Shown here: one piece after another, positions 35,503-45,270 of the stretch
Position numbering within the stretch: position 1 is the stretch's first letter
Layout of the letters: each line of letters opens with the position of its first letter
NCBI GenBank assembly: GCA_016709995.1
Contig: JADJLQ010000003.1
Location: 186,001 to 250,000, forward strand
Source: Saprospiraceae bacterium
GTDB taxonomy: Bacteria; Bacteroidota; Bacteroidia; Chitinophagales; Saprospiraceae
Length of the DNA: 64,000 bases
Reading direction: 5' to 3'
Program-made: the position numbers and the translations under genes
Notes under the pieces: generated by a model
What the model was told of the DNA's origin: nothing
The model's database searches: none
What the model saw: only the letters and a program-made list of their open reading frames with translations

Positions 35503-37884
35503 ATGATCAACCATTACATACTGATTGCTTTCAGAAATATTATCAGACATTCGGGTTCCTTTTTTATCAATTTGCTTGGACTTTCTACCGGTCTTGCTTG
35601 CACTATACTGATCTTTTTATGGGTTTCTGACGAAAGAGGTATGGACAAATTTCATGTCAACGATGCGCAATTGTATCAGGTCATGGAAGTCAGCAAGGAG
35701 AATGATAAGATCTTCGTAAAACCGCATACACAGGGGCTCTTAGCCGAAACCATGGCTAAAGATTTGCCGGAAATCGAGCGGGCCACCACTTTTTTTTCCC
35801 TGGTAAATGAAGGATATACTATCAACTTCAAAACCGACGACGGTAAAGTGACCAAAGCCGGCGGTGTGTGGGCAGATCAAGAGTTTTTCAATATGTTTTC
35901 TTATAAATTAAACTCAGGTCTTCCTAACGAGGTGTTGAAGGATAAAAACGCTGTCGTAATCTCCAGCAGCCTGGCCAAAGCGATGTATAAAGCCGGAGAG
36001 GATCCAATCGGTAAACGCATTGAGTGGGAAGCATTAGGCAGGAAATATACTGCACAGGTCAGTGGAATCATGGCAGATGTGCCTGATCAAAGCACACAAA
36101 AGTTTGACTTTGTCATGACAAAAGAATCGCTATTCGAACTCGTGCCCAATTTTACCAAGTGGTACAATGAAGGAACAAATACTTTTCTCCAGCTCAAAGC
36201 AGGGACCAATGTAGACGCTTTTAATGCTAAAATCAAAGACTTTCTCAAGACTTACCATAAAGACAATTTATTTTCATTATTTGTAAGGCCGTATTCCAGT
36301 GGATATCTGTATGGGAAATATGAAAACGGGGTATTGGCCGGGGGCAGAATAGGGTATGTCAGGTTATTCTCTCTCATTGCTTTTTTTATTTTATTGATCG
36401 CCTGCATCAATTTTATGAATCTTTCTACTGCCAAAGCAAGTAGAAGGCAAAAAGAGGTGGGGATTAAGAAGGCAGTAGGATCTACCCGGGTAGCATTGAT
36501 CGGTCAGTTCCTGGCAGAGTCTGTGATGATCAGTATTTTTTCATTACTCGCTGCAGTTGTGATGGTTCAATTATTCCTGCCACCATTTAATGAGATCACC
36601 GGCAAAGATTTATCATTACATCTTAATACAAACAACTTACTTTTATTAACCGGAGCCACTGTATTCACCGGCCTGGTGTCAGGTAGTTATCCTGCGCTGT
36701 ATTTATCCGGATTTAATGTGATATCCATTTTTAAAGGAAAACTAAAAAATTCGCTGGGTGAATTATTAGCCAGAAAGGGCCTGGTAGTATTTCAATTTGC
36801 AGTCTCTCTTTTATTAATCATTGCTGTGGCGGTTATTTACCAGCAAATGAAATTGATTCAAAACATGAATCTTGGCTATGATAAAGATAATGTGGTATAT
36901 TTTGATCGTGAGGCAAATCTTGTCGAAAACGCTTCTTCCTTCCTGCAAAAACTTCGGATGCTTCCCGGAGTCATTCATGCCTCAGCCTTAAACGGTGGAG
37001 TAGCATCTTCAAATGACAATTCCACGACCTATGGTATAAGTTGGCCCGGTAAACCAGCAAACAATGTTACCAATTTTTCTGATAGATCTGTGGATATAGG
37101 GCTGTTAGAAACGTTGAATATAGAAATGAAAGAAGGCCGAAGCTTCTCAGAAAAATTTGGTGCTGACAGCAATAAACTGATATTTAACGAAACAGCGATC
37201 AAGGCCATGAATCTACAAGATCCAATTGGAACCCCAATCACCATGTGGAACAAATCGTATACGATAGTTGGTGTAGTGAAGGACTTTCATTTACAATCAA
37301 TTCATGAGGTGATCCCGCCGATGGTCTTCCGTTATGCACCCGAAGAAACATCGCAGTTTATGGTAAAAATAAAGTCGGGTAGTGAAAAAAATACTTTGGC
37401 TCAGATTGAAAATCTTTACAAAGAATACAATGCCGGGTATCCATTTAATTATGCATTTCTCGATGAACGATATCAGGCATTGTACCTGGCTGAACAAAGA
37501 GTCTCCACCTTATCAAAATATTTTGCAGGTTTAGCGATCCTGATTTCTTGCCTCGGACTGTTTGGCCTGGCCACTTTTAATGCAGAGATCCGTGCAAAAG
37601 AAATGAGTATAAGAAAAGTATTGGGTGCCAGCATATCATCGGTAGTGTATTTATTGTCTAAAGATTTTATGAAGCTGGCTCTTATAGCAGTCATCATTGC
37701 TTTTCCGCTTGGCTGGTGGGCTATGAATAAATGGCTGGAAGGATTTGTCTATAAAGTGGAGATAGGACCGTATATTTTTGTTATTTCTTTTGCATTAATC
37801 CTGGTCATTACCATGGTCACTGTTGGGTACCAGGCTGTAAAAGCAGCCATTGCTAATCCTATACAGGCATTAAGAACCGAATAG
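35503..37884 (+). CDS. double-FtsX ABC permease 12 (subtype B, first of block C)
   Basis: This 793-residue copy starts MINHYILIAFRNIIRHSG. Subtype B marks are GGRIGYVRLFSLIAFF entering the first TM cluster and ISWPGKPANNV in the second periplasmic domain. The cluster motif is CINFMNLSTAKAS then RQKEVGIKKAVGS (about 299), with IKK for IRK. VVKDFHLQSIHEVIPP and the C-terminal KEMSIRKVLGAS (about 698) place it with permeases 14 and 18. It ends NPIQALRTE. The stop codon is immediately followed by the CTTTGACAGGCTCAGC repeat word. Confidence 0.95.
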   Translation: MINHYILIAFRNIIRHSGSFFINLLGLSTGLACTILIFLWVSDERGMDKFHVNDAQLYQVMEVSKENDKIFVKPHTQGLLAETMAKDLPEIERATTFFSLVNEGYTINFKTDDGKVTKAGGVWADQEFFNMFSYKLNSGLPNEVLKDKNAVVISSSLAKAMYKAGEDPIGKRIEWEALGRKYTAQVSGIMADVPDQSTQKFDFVMTKESLFELVPNFTKWYNEGTNTFLQLKAGTNVDAFNAKIKDFLKTYHKDNLFSLFVRPYSSGYLYGKYENGVLAGGRIGYVRLFSLIAFFILLIACINFMNLSTAKASRRQKEVGIKKAVGSTRVALIGQFLAESVMISIFSLLAAVVMVQLFLPPFNEITGKDLSLHLNTNNLLLLTGATVFTGLVSGSYPALYLSGFNVISIFKGKLKNSLGELLARKGLVVFQFAVSLLLIIAVAVIYQQMKLIQNMNLGYDKDNVVYFDREANLVENASSFLQKLRMLPGVIHASALNGGVASSNDNSTTYGISWPGKPANNVTNFSDRSVDIGLLETLNIEMKEGRSFSEKFGADSNKLIFNETAIKAMNLQDPIGTPITMWNKSYTIVGVVKDFHLQSIHEVIPPMVFRYAPEETSQFMVKIKSGSEKNTLAQIENLYKEYNAGYPFNYAFLDERYQALYLAEQRVSTLSKYFAGLAILISCLGLFGLATFNAEIRAKEMSIRKVLGASISSVVYLLSKDFMKLALIAVIIAFPLGWWAMNKWLEGFVYKVEIGPYIFVISFALILVITMVTVGYQAVKAAIANPIQALRTE

Positions 37885-37900
37885 CTTTGACAGGCTCAGC
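37885..37900 (+). repeat. post-stop CTTTGACAGGCTCAGC word after permease 12
   Basis: The word directly abuts the TAG of permease 12 and differs by one base from the start of the tandem array at 63527. A second partial copy (TTCGACAAGCAC) follows about 25 bp later. Confidence 0.5.
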
Positions 37901-38019
37901 CGCAATACGTTATGCTCAATTTCGACAAGCACATTGAATAAAAAGTGAATCAAAATCTGAATCAAAAAAGTCAATAATCAGCTACAATCTCTGAAAGCTG
38001 ATTCATAAATCTAAAAAAT

Positions 38020-40401
38020 ATGTTTACGAATTATTTAAAAATCGCCTGGAGGAACCTGGTAAAAAACAGAGGGTATACAGCGATTAATATTACAGGTCTT
38101 GCAGTGGGCCTGGCAGTAGCTATGCTCATAGGTCTGTGGATCCGGTTTGAATATAGTTTCGGAAGAGAACATGCCAATATGGATCAAATCTATAACGTGG
38201 TTACCAATGGAATAGACAGCAAGTCAGGATTTAAATATACTACGCATGCTACTCCTTTGCCGCTGTATGTAGCGTGCAAGGACCAAATCCCTGAAGTTAA
38301 ATATTCGGCAATCGTCAATTGGGGTGGCAATAATGGACTAATGGTAAAGGATAAAAAACTGATTAGAAATGGTACGGAGGTATCCAAAGATTTTTTTAAA
38401 ATATTCCGATTTAAATTTCTGCAAGGAGACCCTAATACCGCTTTAAATGACCCGGAAGCCATAGTCCTTACAAAAGGTACGGCACAGGATTTGTTTGGCC
38501 ATCAGGATGTCGTAGGACAGTATGTGAAGTGGAATAATGCAGACGAATTAAAGATAACCGGCATCATAGAGGATATTTCTAATGATACCTACTTTGGGGA
38601 GCGCGATTATTTTATGGCTTACCAGCATTTTGAAAACCAGGAGCCCTGGGTGCAATATGCTAAAAATGATTGGGGTAGTTACTCCTGTATTACTTATGTG
38701 GAATTGATGGCCGGGGCCGGGAAAGATCAGGTTTTGCCTAAAATAAGGAATTTAATACAGACAAATTATAAAGAGACTAAGAACGAAGTAGGCCTGTACC
38801 CGATGTCTCAGTGGCGCCTTTATAATGAATTTGACAATTGGGAAGCCAGTGCAGGCCGCATTGTTTATGTGCGGATGTTTGGTATCATTGGTATACTGGT
38901 ATTATTGCTTGCCTGCATTAATTTTATGAACCTGAGTACTGCTCAAAGTATTAAGAAAGCAAAAGAAATCGGGGTAAGGAAAGCCATTGGTTCTCTAAGA
39001 CATCAACTTATAGGCCAGTTTTTAGTAGAGGCTGTTTTCATGTCTTCCATTGCAATGGTAGTTTCAATTTTAATTTTGATGATTCTGCTGCCAGCGTTTA
39101 ATACCATACTCCAGGTAGGCGTTAGCATTCCTGTTCAAAGTCCGGGCTTTTGGATGGTTGTCATCCTGGTGGTGCTGGGTACAGGTCTGATGGCCGGCAG
39201 TTATCCTTCTTTTTACTTATCATCTATTTCGAGTATAAAAGCCTTAAAAGGTAAATTTATATCCCCCGGCACAGCCATCAGCCCCAGAAGGGTATTGGTG
39301 GTGGTCCAGTTTGTCGCATCCATCGGGCTTATTATTAGTACACTGACTATTTATAAGCAAATTCAATACACCAAAAGCAGGCCGACTGGTTACAATGGAG
39401 CAGGTGTCCTCGTGGTAGATATGAAGGAGGATCTGATTAAAAACTACGAAGTGTTGAAAAACGAATTGTTATCCACCGGTATTGTGGAATCTGTTACAAA
39501 ATCTTCAAGCCCTGTTTACACTACACACTCCAATTCTGTTATCGAACAGTATCCCGGTAGTGTAGGGGACGACAAAGTCTCCATTGTAAATATTGCGGTC
39601 AGTCCCGATTATTTCAAAACACTGGGCATGCAGCTGCTGGAAGGAAGAGATTTTAATGCATTCAGTTTTGATGCTGACTCAGACAAGGTAATTTTAAATC
39701 AGGCAGCCAAAGAATTAATGCAATTAAAAGATCCACTTGGCAATATTTTAACAGAAAAAGGAGGTCGAAGACGGGAGGTAATTGGGGTAGTCGAAAATTC
39801 GATTATGGAAAATCCTTATGAAAAAGTGAGGGCTGCCCGTTTCATATGTGATCCGAATTGGGCAGGATACATAATGTTTCGGATTAAGGACCAGGTATCT
39901 TTTAGTAAAGTGGAAAGTTCCATCGCTTCTATATTTGACAAATACAATCCGGCCTTTCCATTTGAATACAAATTCGTCGATCAGGAATATGGAAAAAAAT
40001 TCGCATTGGAAGTGACAGTGGGAAAATTGGCTTCGATATTAGCCATATTGGCGATTTTTATCTCCTGTCTTGGTTTGTTTGGACTTTCCAGTTTTGTGGC
40101 AGAACAGCGTAAAAAAGAAATAGGTGTACGCAAAGTAATAGGGGCCTCCGTATTCAATCTTTGGCAATTATTGAGTAAGGAATTCGTAGTCTTGGTTGGA
40201 ATATCTAGTTTGTTGGCCGCACCAATCGCATATTATTTTATGAACGAATGGCTTCAGAAATATAGCTATCGAACCGATATGTCCTGGTGGATATTTGTTG
40301 CAGCGAGTATCGGAGCGCTGCTAATCACTTTGCTAACTGTTAGTTTTCAAGCACTCAAAGCTGCCTCAGCCAATCCAATACAATCTTTAAAATCGGAATA
40401 A
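38020..40401 (+). CDS. double-FtsX ABC permease 13 (subtype B)
   Basis: This 793-residue copy begins MFTNYLKIAWRNLVKNRGY. The entry to the first cluster is GRIVYVRMFGIIGIL, with CINFMNLSTAQS and KAKEIGVRKAIGS near 297. It shares KQIQYTKSRPTGYN after TM5 and VIGVVENSIMENPYEK (in place of VVKDFH) with permease 2, and LIKNYEVLKNELL with permease 16. The C-terminal motif is KEIGVRKVIGAS (about 698), followed by SVFNLWQLLSKEF. It ends NPIQSLKSE. The 135-bp spacer from permease 12 is the longest inside a block and contains AATCAG and CTGATTC words. Confidence 0.95.
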   Translation: MFTNYLKIAWRNLVKNRGYTAINITGLAVGLAVAMLIGLWIRFEYSFGREHANMDQIYNVVTNGIDSKSGFKYTTHATPLPLYVACKDQIPEVKYSAIVNWGGNNGLMVKDKKLIRNGTEVSKDFFKIFRFKFLQGDPNTALNDPEAIVLTKGTAQDLFGHQDVVGQYVKWNNADELKITGIIEDISNDTYFGERDYFMAYQHFENQEPWVQYAKNDWGSYSCITYVELMAGAGKDQVLPKIRNLIQTNYKETKNEVGLYPMSQWRLYNEFDNWEASAGRIVYVRMFGIIGILVLLLACINFMNLSTAQSIKKAKEIGVRKAIGSLRHQLIGQFLVEAVFMSSIAMVVSILILMILLPAFNTILQVGVSIPVQSPGFWMVVILVVLGTGLMAGSYPSFYLSSISSIKALKGKFISPGTAISPRRVLVVVQFVASIGLIISTLTIYKQIQYTKSRPTGYNGAGVLVVDMKEDLIKNYEVLKNELLSTGIVESVTKSSSPVYTTHSNSVIEQYPGSVGDDKVSIVNIAVSPDYFKTLGMQLLEGRDFNAFSFDADSDKVILNQAAKELMQLKDPLGNILTEKGGRRREVIGVVENSIMENPYEKVRAARFICDPNWAGYIMFRIKDQVSFSKVESSIASIFDKYNPAFPFEYKFVDQEYGKKFALEVTVGKLASILAILAIFISCLGLFGLSSFVAEQRKKEIGVRKVIGASVFNLWQLLSKEFVVLVGISSLLAAPIAYYFMNEWLQKYSYRTDMSWWIFVAASIGALLITLLTVSFQALKAASANPIQSLKSE

Positions 40402-40518
40402 ACAATCGATGATCAAAATCAGGTGATCGTTATTTGGTCAAGGGATTATTCAACTATCAATCGATTCTAATTGATATGGTGCGCTTATGTATAAGATAGA
40501 AAGTTGGCAACCAAGGAT

Positions 40519-40737
40519 TCAATTGGATGGTTGCTTAGCGCTAAGCAGAACCAGGACACCTCCAATCAACATCAATCCTACGCCAAGGTAGGGTGACCAG
40601 TCCATGCGGTGTGTTTTGTCTTTGGTGATCTCTACAGGGCCGATATCCACTACTTTTGTTTTTGTGACATATTTGAATCCTGCAAACAGAGCAAAAAGCA
40701 GACCGAGAATAAATATTGTTTTTCCTAAACTTTTCAT
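40519..40737 (-). CDS. small two-TM membrane protein (DUF3185-like)
   Basis: The 72-residue protein has TM segments TIFILGLLFALFAGF (7-21) and LGVGLMLIGGVLVLLSA (51-67), separated by a short polar loop containing KVVDIGPVEITKDK. The layout resembles small DUF3185-type proteins, but the assignment is by eye. It is on the opposite strand to the permeases and lies next to the truncated DUF5670 gene; both types often occur among small stress-associated membrane proteins (inference). Confidence 0.7.
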   Translation of the reverse strand: MKSLGKTIFILGLLFALFAGFKYVTKTKVVDIGPVEITKDKTHRMDWSPYLGVGLMLIGGVLVLLSAKQPSN

Positions 40738-40869
40738 AAATAGAATTTTACAACAAAAAGAAATTACAGGGACTTTTGAGCCCCTGCAATCTTACTAAAC
40801 CTTACAATACAGACTACGCACTGTATTGTGTTATCTAATGCTGGGATTAAACTTGTCAATTTGTATCTT

Positions 40870-41037
40870 TCAAAGTACTTTATCACCTCTTATAATTCGT
40901 AATAAAATGACTATAACCGCTATCACCAATAATAGGTGTACTAACCCACCTGCATGATAACCCAGGAAACCAATTGCCCAGGCAATTATCAAAATTACTG
41001 CGATCAGATATAATAAATTTGGTTCTTTGCCATATTT
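40870..41037 (-). pseudogene. DUF5670 (Lmo0937-type) small membrane protein, start lost at IS boundary
   Basis: The minus-strand frame gives NLLYLIAVILIIAWAIGF, then LGYHAGGLVHLLLVIAVI and VILLRIIRGDKVL with a stop at 40870. This is the complete conserved body of the roughly 50-residue DUF5670 family. Upstream the frame reaches the end of the insertion sequence with no ATG, GTG or TTG; an ATG at 41034-41032 is in another frame. The normal start codon therefore seems to have been removed or separated by the IS. Translation from a non-standard codon is possible. Confidence 0.7.
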
Positions 41038-42211
41038 AGTGGGTATGAAAATTTAAGCCACCGAGTTTAAAATAGATCATAGTAATGTAATTATCGATAT
41101 TTCTATACCCTCTAGCCACCCTTTTAATCAATTGAATAGTTGAATTGAGTTGTTCTGCATATGCATTAGTAAAGTGTTTCCTAAAGTAGTTAGTTATTCC
41201 AGACCAATGACTTCGTAATGCGTTTAAGAACTGTTGAATTGTAACCAGTTTAGATGTTGCAGCAATTTTCATCCATTCTTTTAGATCTTGTATTGATCCT
41301 AACTGATCGGCATAATCAAATATCTGTTTAAATAATTCCTTTAATCTATAAGCCTCTCCAATTTTGGGGAAACAGATACTTAAGTAATAAATTTTTGCTT
41401 GTTGTTTTGGTGTTAATGTCTGTTCATTTCTTAGCCATAAATATTTTGTTTTTTTGAGTTCCGTTGCTTCTGATTGTTCTTGTTTACGTACTGTATCCAC
41501 TGCTTTAGATAGAAGTTGTTCCAAGTGAAACCGATCATAAATTTGAATTGCATTTGGGATATATTCTAAAACAGCAGAGATGTACGATGGAGAGAAATCG
41601 GTGGTAGCATACTTTACCCCTTCTGCTTTTGATCCTCTGCTTTCCATTTCTTCAAGCCCCTCCAATACAGCTTCTTTACCTTTTCCCAAGCCAACACCGA
41701 CTACTTTTTTTCGCTTGCTATCACTTAAAATACTCAAATACTGATGGCCCTTCTGTATACTTACTTCATCAATTCCTAATACCTCGACCTGCTCCAACAT
41801 TTGTTCTTTCTTAGCCTGATCTACATATCGTTCAATGATCCGTCCTATCACACGACTATCTTGATCAACCATTCTACCTGCACCACTCAGACTCATTCCT
41901 TCTTTAACCAACAACATACTCATCGCTTCAAATAGCAAAGTAAAGCTACTTCCTTCCATAGCCCAGAGAACGCCTACCTGTCTGACACTTCCATCGGGGA
42001 GTCTTATCCTAGCTACGCGAGCATGAACATAACAATCGTGTTGAAAAAAGTTAACATGTCGCCAGGTTCTCTCAACAGTGTCATGTACCGGACACAAAGA
42101 ATTACTTCCAGGATCATTGAACTTCCATCCAGGCTTAAAATCAATATGTATGTCTAATTGTCCACTTCCAAACTTTGAGAAATGGCTTCGTTGATATTTT
42201 AAGCTATTCAT
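41036..42211 (-). CDS. ISL3-family transposase
   Basis: This 391-residue DDE transposase has a near-complete family length. Catalytic context is visible: first Asp in LGIDEVSIQKGHQYLSIL, second Asp region in TTDFSPSYISAV and IYDRFHLEQLL, and Glu in NAYAEQLNSTIQLIKR followed by ARGYRN. The N-terminal zinc-finger region seen in many ISL3 members is short here (CPVHDTVERTWRH is present, with a single cysteine). The stop codon overlaps the left end of the element. The frame is intact, so the element may still be mobile. Confidence 0.92.
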   Translation of the reverse strand: MNSLKYQRSHFSKFGSGQLDIHIDFKPGWKFNDPGSNSLCPVHDTVERTWRHVNFFQHDCYVHARVARIRLPDGSVRQVGVLWAMEGSSFTLLFEAMSMLLVKEGMSLSGAGRMVDQDSRVIGRIIERYVDQAKKEQMLEQVEVLGIDEVSIQKGHQYLSILSDSKRKKVVGVGLGKGKEAVLEGLEEMESRGSKAEGVKYATTDFSPSYISAVLEYIPNAIQIYDRFHLEQLLSKAVDTVRKQEQSEATELKKTKYLWLRNEQTLTPKQQAKIYYLSICFPKIGEAYRLKELFKQIFDYADQLGSIQDLKEWMKIAATSKLVTIQQFLNALRSHWSGITNYFRKHFTNAYAEQLNSTIQLIKRVARGYRNIDNYITMIYFKLGGLNFHTH

Positions 42212-42230
42212 TTATAATTTCTATCCCATT
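41038..42230. mobile_element. ISL3-family insertion sequence, about 1.2 kb
   Basis: Imperfect terminal inverted repeats can be read as AGTGGGTATGAAAATTTAA at the left (from 41038) and, reversed at the right end (to 42230), AATGGGATAGAAATTATAA. No matching direct repeats flank these ends in my reading, so the boundaries are uncertain by a few bases or the target duplication has decayed. It carries one transposase gene. Confidence 0.7.
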
Positions 42231-42378
42231 GGTCTGGATAGTTGCTGCTTTTAGGAAGGGTTGTATTGAGAGGCTCATCCATGAGACTGGAATTCTAAGG
42301 TCTGATTCTTAATTATGGTTATCATTTTATATTTTAGATGTAACAAAGAAAATATTTTATAAAGTTTAATCAAAAAAG

Positions 42379-43824
42379 ATGGGTGATCCTTTTGTGCTTC
42401 TTTTAATTGGTATGGTGATAGTCATAGGAGGGATTATAGGATTGAAGCTTCACCCATTTTTAGCGATGATATTGGCTGCTTTTGTAGTGGCTGTGCTGAC
42501 TCCGACCATCAATATTGAACAATTTGGATTGGCAAAAGGCATGAGCCCTGAGTCAGCGTTAAAATTTTCTAAGCTTAATACAGGAGAGAGAGTGGCTACC
42601 GAATTTGGAAATACCTGTGGCAAAATAGGAGTCATGATTGCTTTGGCAGCTATTATAGGCAAGTGCCTGCTGGAGAGTGGGGCTGCCGAGCGCATTATCC
42701 GATCGATATTGCAATTGACTGGTATAGAGAAAGCGCCGGCTTCATTTCTGGTGAGTAGTTTTTTTATTGGGATACCAGTGTTCTTTGACACGGTGATGTT
42801 TTTGATGATGCCTTTGGTCAAAGCAATGACGGTTCGTCTTGGTAAAAACTACCTTCTGCTCCTCATGTGTATCTATGCAGGTGCCGCCATGGCCAATTCT
42901 CTTGTACCACCAGCACCCGGACCACTATTCCTGATCTCAGAACTACAGATTCCTATAGGGATGATGATGCTGTGTGGGGTAATAGTAGGTATGTTTACTA
43001 TCACAGCAGGTTACTTTTTCTCTGTATGGGTCAATAAAAAGATGCCCATTGAATTAAGGGATTCGGTCGACGCTAAGATCTCCGATATCCAGCACATAGC
43101 AGACCGGGACCTTAGCCTGCTACCTTCACTGGGCATGTCACTGCTGCCATTGATTATCCCATTGATTTGCATTGGAGCGGATACTTTTTTCAGCTCTTAT
43201 TTGAATAAAGTAGATCTCTCTGGTCAGTCATTTTTTTTCCAAAATATTATGCCGATCATAAAATTTGTTGGAAATAAAAATACGGCCATCTTATTGGGGG
43301 CGATAGCAGCACTGTGGGTGGTGGTGAGGCAACGTAAAGGCAATAATGAAGTGCTGAGAGGATTTGTACAGGCGGCGATTTTGAGTGGGGGTGGCATTAT
43401 TTTGATCACAGCTGCTGGAGGCTCTTTTGGAGCTATGTTGCAACAAACAGGTATCAGTGCTAAAATCGCCAATCTGACGAGTGGTTATCAGTTGGCTTTG
43501 ATACCCCTGGCATTTTTGATTGCCGCAGTAGTGCGCACTGCCCAGGGATCAGCTACCGTATCTTTGATCACAGCATCCGGCATTTTATCCGGTATGGCAC
43601 TGCATACTGATCTTGGCTTTCACCCGGTTTATATTGGCTTGGCTATAGGATGCGGCTCTAAACTGGTGCCCTGGATGAATGATTCCGGATTTTGGATTAT
43701 TTGCAGGCTGAGCAATTTGACCGAAAAAGAAGGCTTGAAAACCATTACACCCTTATTGGCCATCATGGGCCTCACAGGACTGATTGTGATTATGATTGGA
43801 GCTAAAATCTTTCCTTTGGTGTAG
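42379..43824 (+). CDS. GntP-family gluconate/aldonate:H+ symporter
   Basis: The 481-residue inner-membrane permease has about 12-14 hydrophobic segments. GntP-family landmarks are the N-terminal LKLHPFLAMILAAFVVA, the FGNTCGKIGVMIALAAIIGK region, FFIGIPVFFDTVMFLMMPL, AANSLVPPAPGPLF-like sequence (MANSLVPPAPGPLFLI), and VRTAQGSATVSLITASGI. It imports gluconate or related sugar acids by proton symport. It is co-directional with and 77 bp before the mannonate dehydratase-like gene, and the glucarate enzymes lie downstream, so the substrate is probably an aldonate, uronate or aldarate. Confidence 0.92.
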   Translation: MGDPFVLLLIGMVIVIGGIIGLKLHPFLAMILAAFVVAVLTPTINIEQFGLAKGMSPESALKFSKLNTGERVATEFGNTCGKIGVMIALAAIIGKCLLESGAAERIIRSILQLTGIEKAPASFLVSSFFIGIPVFFDTVMFLMMPLVKAMTVRLGKNYLLLLMCIYAGAAMANSLVPPAPGPLFLISELQIPIGMMMLCGVIVGMFTITAGYFFSVWVNKKMPIELRDSVDAKISDIQHIADRDLSLLPSLGMSLLPLIIPLICIGADTFFSSYLNKVDLSGQSFFFQNIMPIIKFVGNKNTAILLGAIAALWVVVRQRKGNNEVLRGFVQAAILSGGGIILITAAGGSFGAMLQQTGISAKIANLTSGYQLALIPLAFLIAAVVRTAQGSATVSLITASGILSGMALHTDLGFHPVYIGLAIGCGSKLVPWMNDSGFWIICRLSNLTEKEGLKTITPLLAIMGLTGLIVIMIGAKIFPLV

Positions 43825-43901
43825 TGATTGTGGGTTATCGAAAATTAAAAAATTGAAATAGGTATGATTTTCACCTTAAATGTAGTACAAACTCTAATGA
43901 T

Positions 43902-45011
43902 ATGAAAAGGATAAATTTTCTCAGAACGTTGGCTGCCGGGGGCTTCGGCACTTCAGTTTTTAATCCATCAGCTTCTGCATCAATCAAACCTGTAAAAAAG
44001 GTCTTGATGAAGGTAGGTTGCCAATCAGGTGGCATAAGCGAAGAAAACCTAATGTTAAAGAGCAGGTGCGGGGTGTATCATATTGATGGGGATGCTCCTG
44101 CGACTGTCCCTGGCAAAGGCTGGGACCTGGAGGATTCGCTTAGAAAAAAGGAAGCTTGTGAGAAGTATGGCATCAGCCTGGATGCTTATCACTGGCCATT
44201 AAGTTCCTCTGGTATAGATAAACAGGTATATCCCAATATCATGTTAGGCAAAAGTCCTGAAAGAGACCGGGAGATTGAAATCCTTCAACAAATGATCACC
44301 GTGGCTGCCAGGACCGGGATCAAAGTATTGAATTATAATACCACGATTTTAAAAGTAGAAAGGACCAGTCGTACTCGTGATTTAAAACGAGGAAATGCGG
44401 AGTACAGCACCTGGAACTACCAGGAAGCCCTAAAAAGCCCTGGCGGAAAAACAATCGCTGGTGATGTGGGGATAGAAGAGATATTCGACAGGATATCCTA
44501 TATGCTTGAGCGTGTCCTACCGGTAGCAGAAGAATACAAAGTCAAACTGGCCAATCATATCGCAGACCCTCCCATACCCCATGCTTACAAAGGTATCATG
44601 CGATGGAATAGCCCGGATGTGTTTAAAGGTATTAAGCGATTTGCCCAATTGAGTAACAGCCCTTATCATGGGTTTAATTTTTGTATCGGATCCATCGCTG
44701 AAGGGCTTAATGATCCTGCTGTAGAGATATTACCGATCATTAAGTGGGTAGGTGATCGCAACCAAATATTTAATGTGCATCTGCGCAATATCAAAGGCGG
44801 ATACAATAATTTCCAGGAAGTATATCCTGATAATGGTGTGCTCAATTATATCAAATGTATCAGAGCCTTGCGCGATGTCGGATATGATGGTATGGTGATG
44901 CCGGATCATGTGCCCTACCATAGCGACCCAAATGCCAACAGCCAATCCTTTGCTTTTTGCTATGGCTATATCAAAGCGATCATACAGGCTGTGAGTGAAG
45001 AAAGTGTCTGA
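43902..45011 (+). CDS. mannonate dehydratase-like TIM-barrel protein (UxuA family)
   Basis: This 369-residue protein matches UxuA, which dehydrates D-mannonate to 2-keto-3-deoxygluconate. UxuA-like metal and active-site words are visible: KLANHIADPPIP (about 215; HPDDPP in classical UxuA), FNFCIGSIAEG (about 258), FNVHLRNIKGG (about 290) and MVMPDH (about 334). The N-terminus FLRTLAAGGFGTSVFNPSAS is an export-like leader, which is unusual for a cytoplasmic UxuA but common in secreted or periplasmic Bacteroidota TIM-barrel enzymes. The reaction is therefore likely on a sugar acid, but mannonate itself is not proven. Confidence 0.82.
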   Translation: MKRINFLRTLAAGGFGTSVFNPSASASIKPVKKVLMKVGCQSGGISEENLMLKSRCGVYHIDGDAPATVPGKGWDLEDSLRKKEACEKYGISLDAYHWPLSSSGIDKQVYPNIMLGKSPERDREIEILQQMITVAARTGIKVLNYNTTILKVERTSRTRDLKRGNAEYSTWNYQEALKSPGGKTIAGDVGIEEIFDRISYMLERVLPVAEEYKVKLANHIADPPIPHAYKGIMRWNSPDVFKGIKRFAQLSNSPYHGFNFCIGSIAEGLNDPAVEILPIIKWVGDRNQIFNVHLRNIKGGYNNFQEVYPDNGVLNYIKCIRALRDVGYDGMVMPDHVPYHSDPNANSQSFAFCYGYIKAIIQAVSEESV

Positions 45012-45232
45012 CCTTGCAACATGGTATTTGAATGATTGGTCAAACAAATTCGCAATTGAAAAATGAAAATTTTTTAACTACGTTAACCAATTGGAGATTC
45101 ATTTTTCCTTCAATGGCAGATGTGGAGATGAATTGTAGAATTTTAGGATAAAATGTAACCTGCTTTCTTTAAAAATGGAGATCAGCAGTCTCTCTTTGTA
45201 ATAGTTCAGTGATTAATGCCTGATGAAAGTTT

Positions 45233-45240
45233 TATATTTG
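45233..45240 (+). promoter_or_regulatory. candidate Bacteroidota -7 box (TATATTTG)
   Basis: TATATTTG matches TAnnTTTG exactly, 30 bp before the glucarate dehydratase start codon. No TTG is placed well for a -33 element, so this is a tentative call. Confidence 0.35.
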
Positions 45241-45270
45241 GAAAAACTTATCGCATTAAACTAACAGAAC

